This document shows, in pieces, positions 63,413 through 64,000 of a DNA stretch of 64,000 bases. Position numbers and translations under genes: made by a program. The notes below the pieces were generated by a model. That model did not search any database, was not told where the DNA came from, and worked only from the letters and a program-made list of their open reading frames with translations. Where the stretch lies: NCBI RefSeq assembly GCF_007992435.1, contig NZ_BKAG01000029.1, forward strand, positions 25,077 through 89,076. The letters are read 5' to 3'. How positions within the stretch are numbered: position 1 is the first letter of the stretch; each line of letters begins with the position of its first letter. This stretch comes from Prosthecobacter gellanilyticus (GTDB lineage Bacteria > Verrucomicrobiota > Verrucomicrobiia > Verrucomicrobiales > Verrucomicrobiaceae).

Positions 63413-64000
63413 ATGTCTGACACACCTCCGCCCGGCTCCCCGCAAGCTCCGCTGCCTCCGGATCAGCAACCAGGCATGGCCACGCAGCCGCTCGGACATC
63501 CTCCGGGTTATCCCATGCATCCTGGCATGATGCCGCCGCAGGGCTATCCGCAGCCGATGGGTTATCCCCCCGGTTACCCGATGCAGCCCGGCATGATGCC
63601 GCCTCCGACGGGGGCGATGCCGATGGGCTATCCTCCAGGCTATCCGCAGCAGCCGATGGGCTACCCTGGCCAGCCCATGGGCTACCCGCCGGGTTACCCG
63701 CAGCAGCCGATGGGGTATCCGGGTCAGCCGATGGGTTACCCTCCGGGGTATCCGCAGATGCCGATGCCGCAGCACCCTGGCATGATGCCACCTCCCCAGG
63801 GCATGCCACCTCAGGCTGCGCCAGGACCAGTGGCAGCTCCGGTTCCTGCTCCTGCCGCCATTCCGGCACCTTCTGCCATTCCTGCTCCTTCTGTCGCTTC
63901 AGCCGCTCATGCAGCGGCTCCGTCAGACAGTTCCGGCGCGGTGGCCGCAGCGATCGATAGTGATGAGGCTGCCGCGCTGACGATTGAAGGGTTTCCCCAT
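63413..64000 (+). CDS. Pro/Gly/Tyr-repeat protein, C-terminus beyond right edge
   Basis: 196 codons are visible and no stop is reached. The first 20 residues are Pro-rich; about 30-115 is a repeat of units like MGYPPGYPQQP and MGYPGQP with interspersed GMMPP; then an Ala/Pro stretch (about 120-165) and a more ordinary sequence ending SDEAAALTIEGFP. Such MGYP/PGYP tails form disordered, sticky regions and often stand before transmembrane or signalling domains. The downstream domain is not visible, so the function is unknown. The antisense frame is open too but is a compositional shadow. Confidence 0.75.
   Translation, partial: MSDTPPPGSPQAPLPPDQQPGMATQPLGHPPGYPMHPGMMPPQGYPQPMGYPPGYPMQPGMMPPPTGAMPMGYPPGYPQQPMGYPGQPMGYPPGYPQQPMGYPGQPMGYPPGYPQMPMPQHPGMMPPPQGMPPQAAPGPVAAPVPAPAAIPAPSAIPAPSVASAAHAAAPSDSSGAVAAAIDSDEAAALTIEGFPH

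Noticed and set aside
63120..63869. A minus-strand open frame across the end of bioB and the MGYP gene
   Set aside because: It is a compositional shadow of the proline-rich repeat; the plus frame has a start, repeat periodicity and no stop.

Overview
This is a GC-rich chromosomal segment from a bacterium that looks like a member of the Verrucomicrobiota, probably close to Prosthecobacter/Verrucomicrobium. The reasons are gene content (two DUF1080 secreted proteins, PQQ-like propellers, Ig/LamG secreted giants, a CehA/McbA-type protein, a GnnA-like oxidoreductase), near absence of Shine-Dalgarno motifs, and intergenic spaces filled with several families of short palindromic repeats. The placement is inferred from protein character only. 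I see no tRNA, rRNA, CRISPR array, insertion sequence or prophage.

Layout. 1-12.6 kb: a secreted Ig-domain protein running off the left edge, leuA, a Gfo/Idh/MocA oxidoreductase, ribF, an AraC regulator, a shortened AMP-binding enzyme divergent from a two-domain ketosynthase, a DUF1080 protein and a Kdo-kinase-like protein. Four copies of a 110-126 bp paired-hairpin repeat sit here, each at the 3' end of a gene. 12.8-20.4 kb: a small degenerate nuclease-fold protein, a zinc-ribbon Ser/Thr kinase, an RluD-type pseudouridine synthase, a two-gene metal permease unit with an extremely His-rich partner, and a TPR protein. 20.4-33.5 kb: a 1832-residue secreted metallophosphoesterase coupled to the TPR gene, cysS, a second DUF1080 protein, a secreted protein with a caspase-like His/Cys arrangement, a Sel1 protein, a CehA/McbA-like protein and an XRE-cupin regulator. 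33.5-43.8 kb: a phosphonate catabolism island (phnA, OPA transporter, TIGR03366-type alcohol dehydrogenase, phosphonoacetaldehyde dehydrogenase), then a hydrolase, a GH-A glycosidase and a phospholipase C/P1 nuclease-like protein. 43.9-50.9 kb: complete F1Fo ATP synthase operon on the minus strand (a, c, b, delta, alpha, gamma, beta, epsilon) with a perfect CRP-type palindrome upstream. 50.9-64 kb: a Cys-rich small membrane protein, moeA, a lipoprotein and a PQQ propeller in a tight operon; a second propeller; a methyltransferase; dprA; a BPL-N protein; an M19 dipeptidase; rplM-rpsI; bioB; and the start of a Pro/Gly/Tyr-repeat protein running off the right edge.

How the genes work together. 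The phosphonate island can import a phosphonate, oxidise phosphonoacetaldehyde to phosphonoacetate and cleave that to acetate and phosphate; the transaminase that would make the aldehyde from 2-aminoethylphosphonate is not in the window. The permease/DUF1980 pair forms a probable metal efflux unit. The ATP synthase operon is complete, but its delta subunit is short.

The most unusual material is non-coding: a paired-hairpin repeat whose tip supplies or touches stop codons, a second inverted-repeat family clustered at 57-61 kb, and at least five other palindromic repeat types, some lying inside the spacers of the ATP synthase operon.
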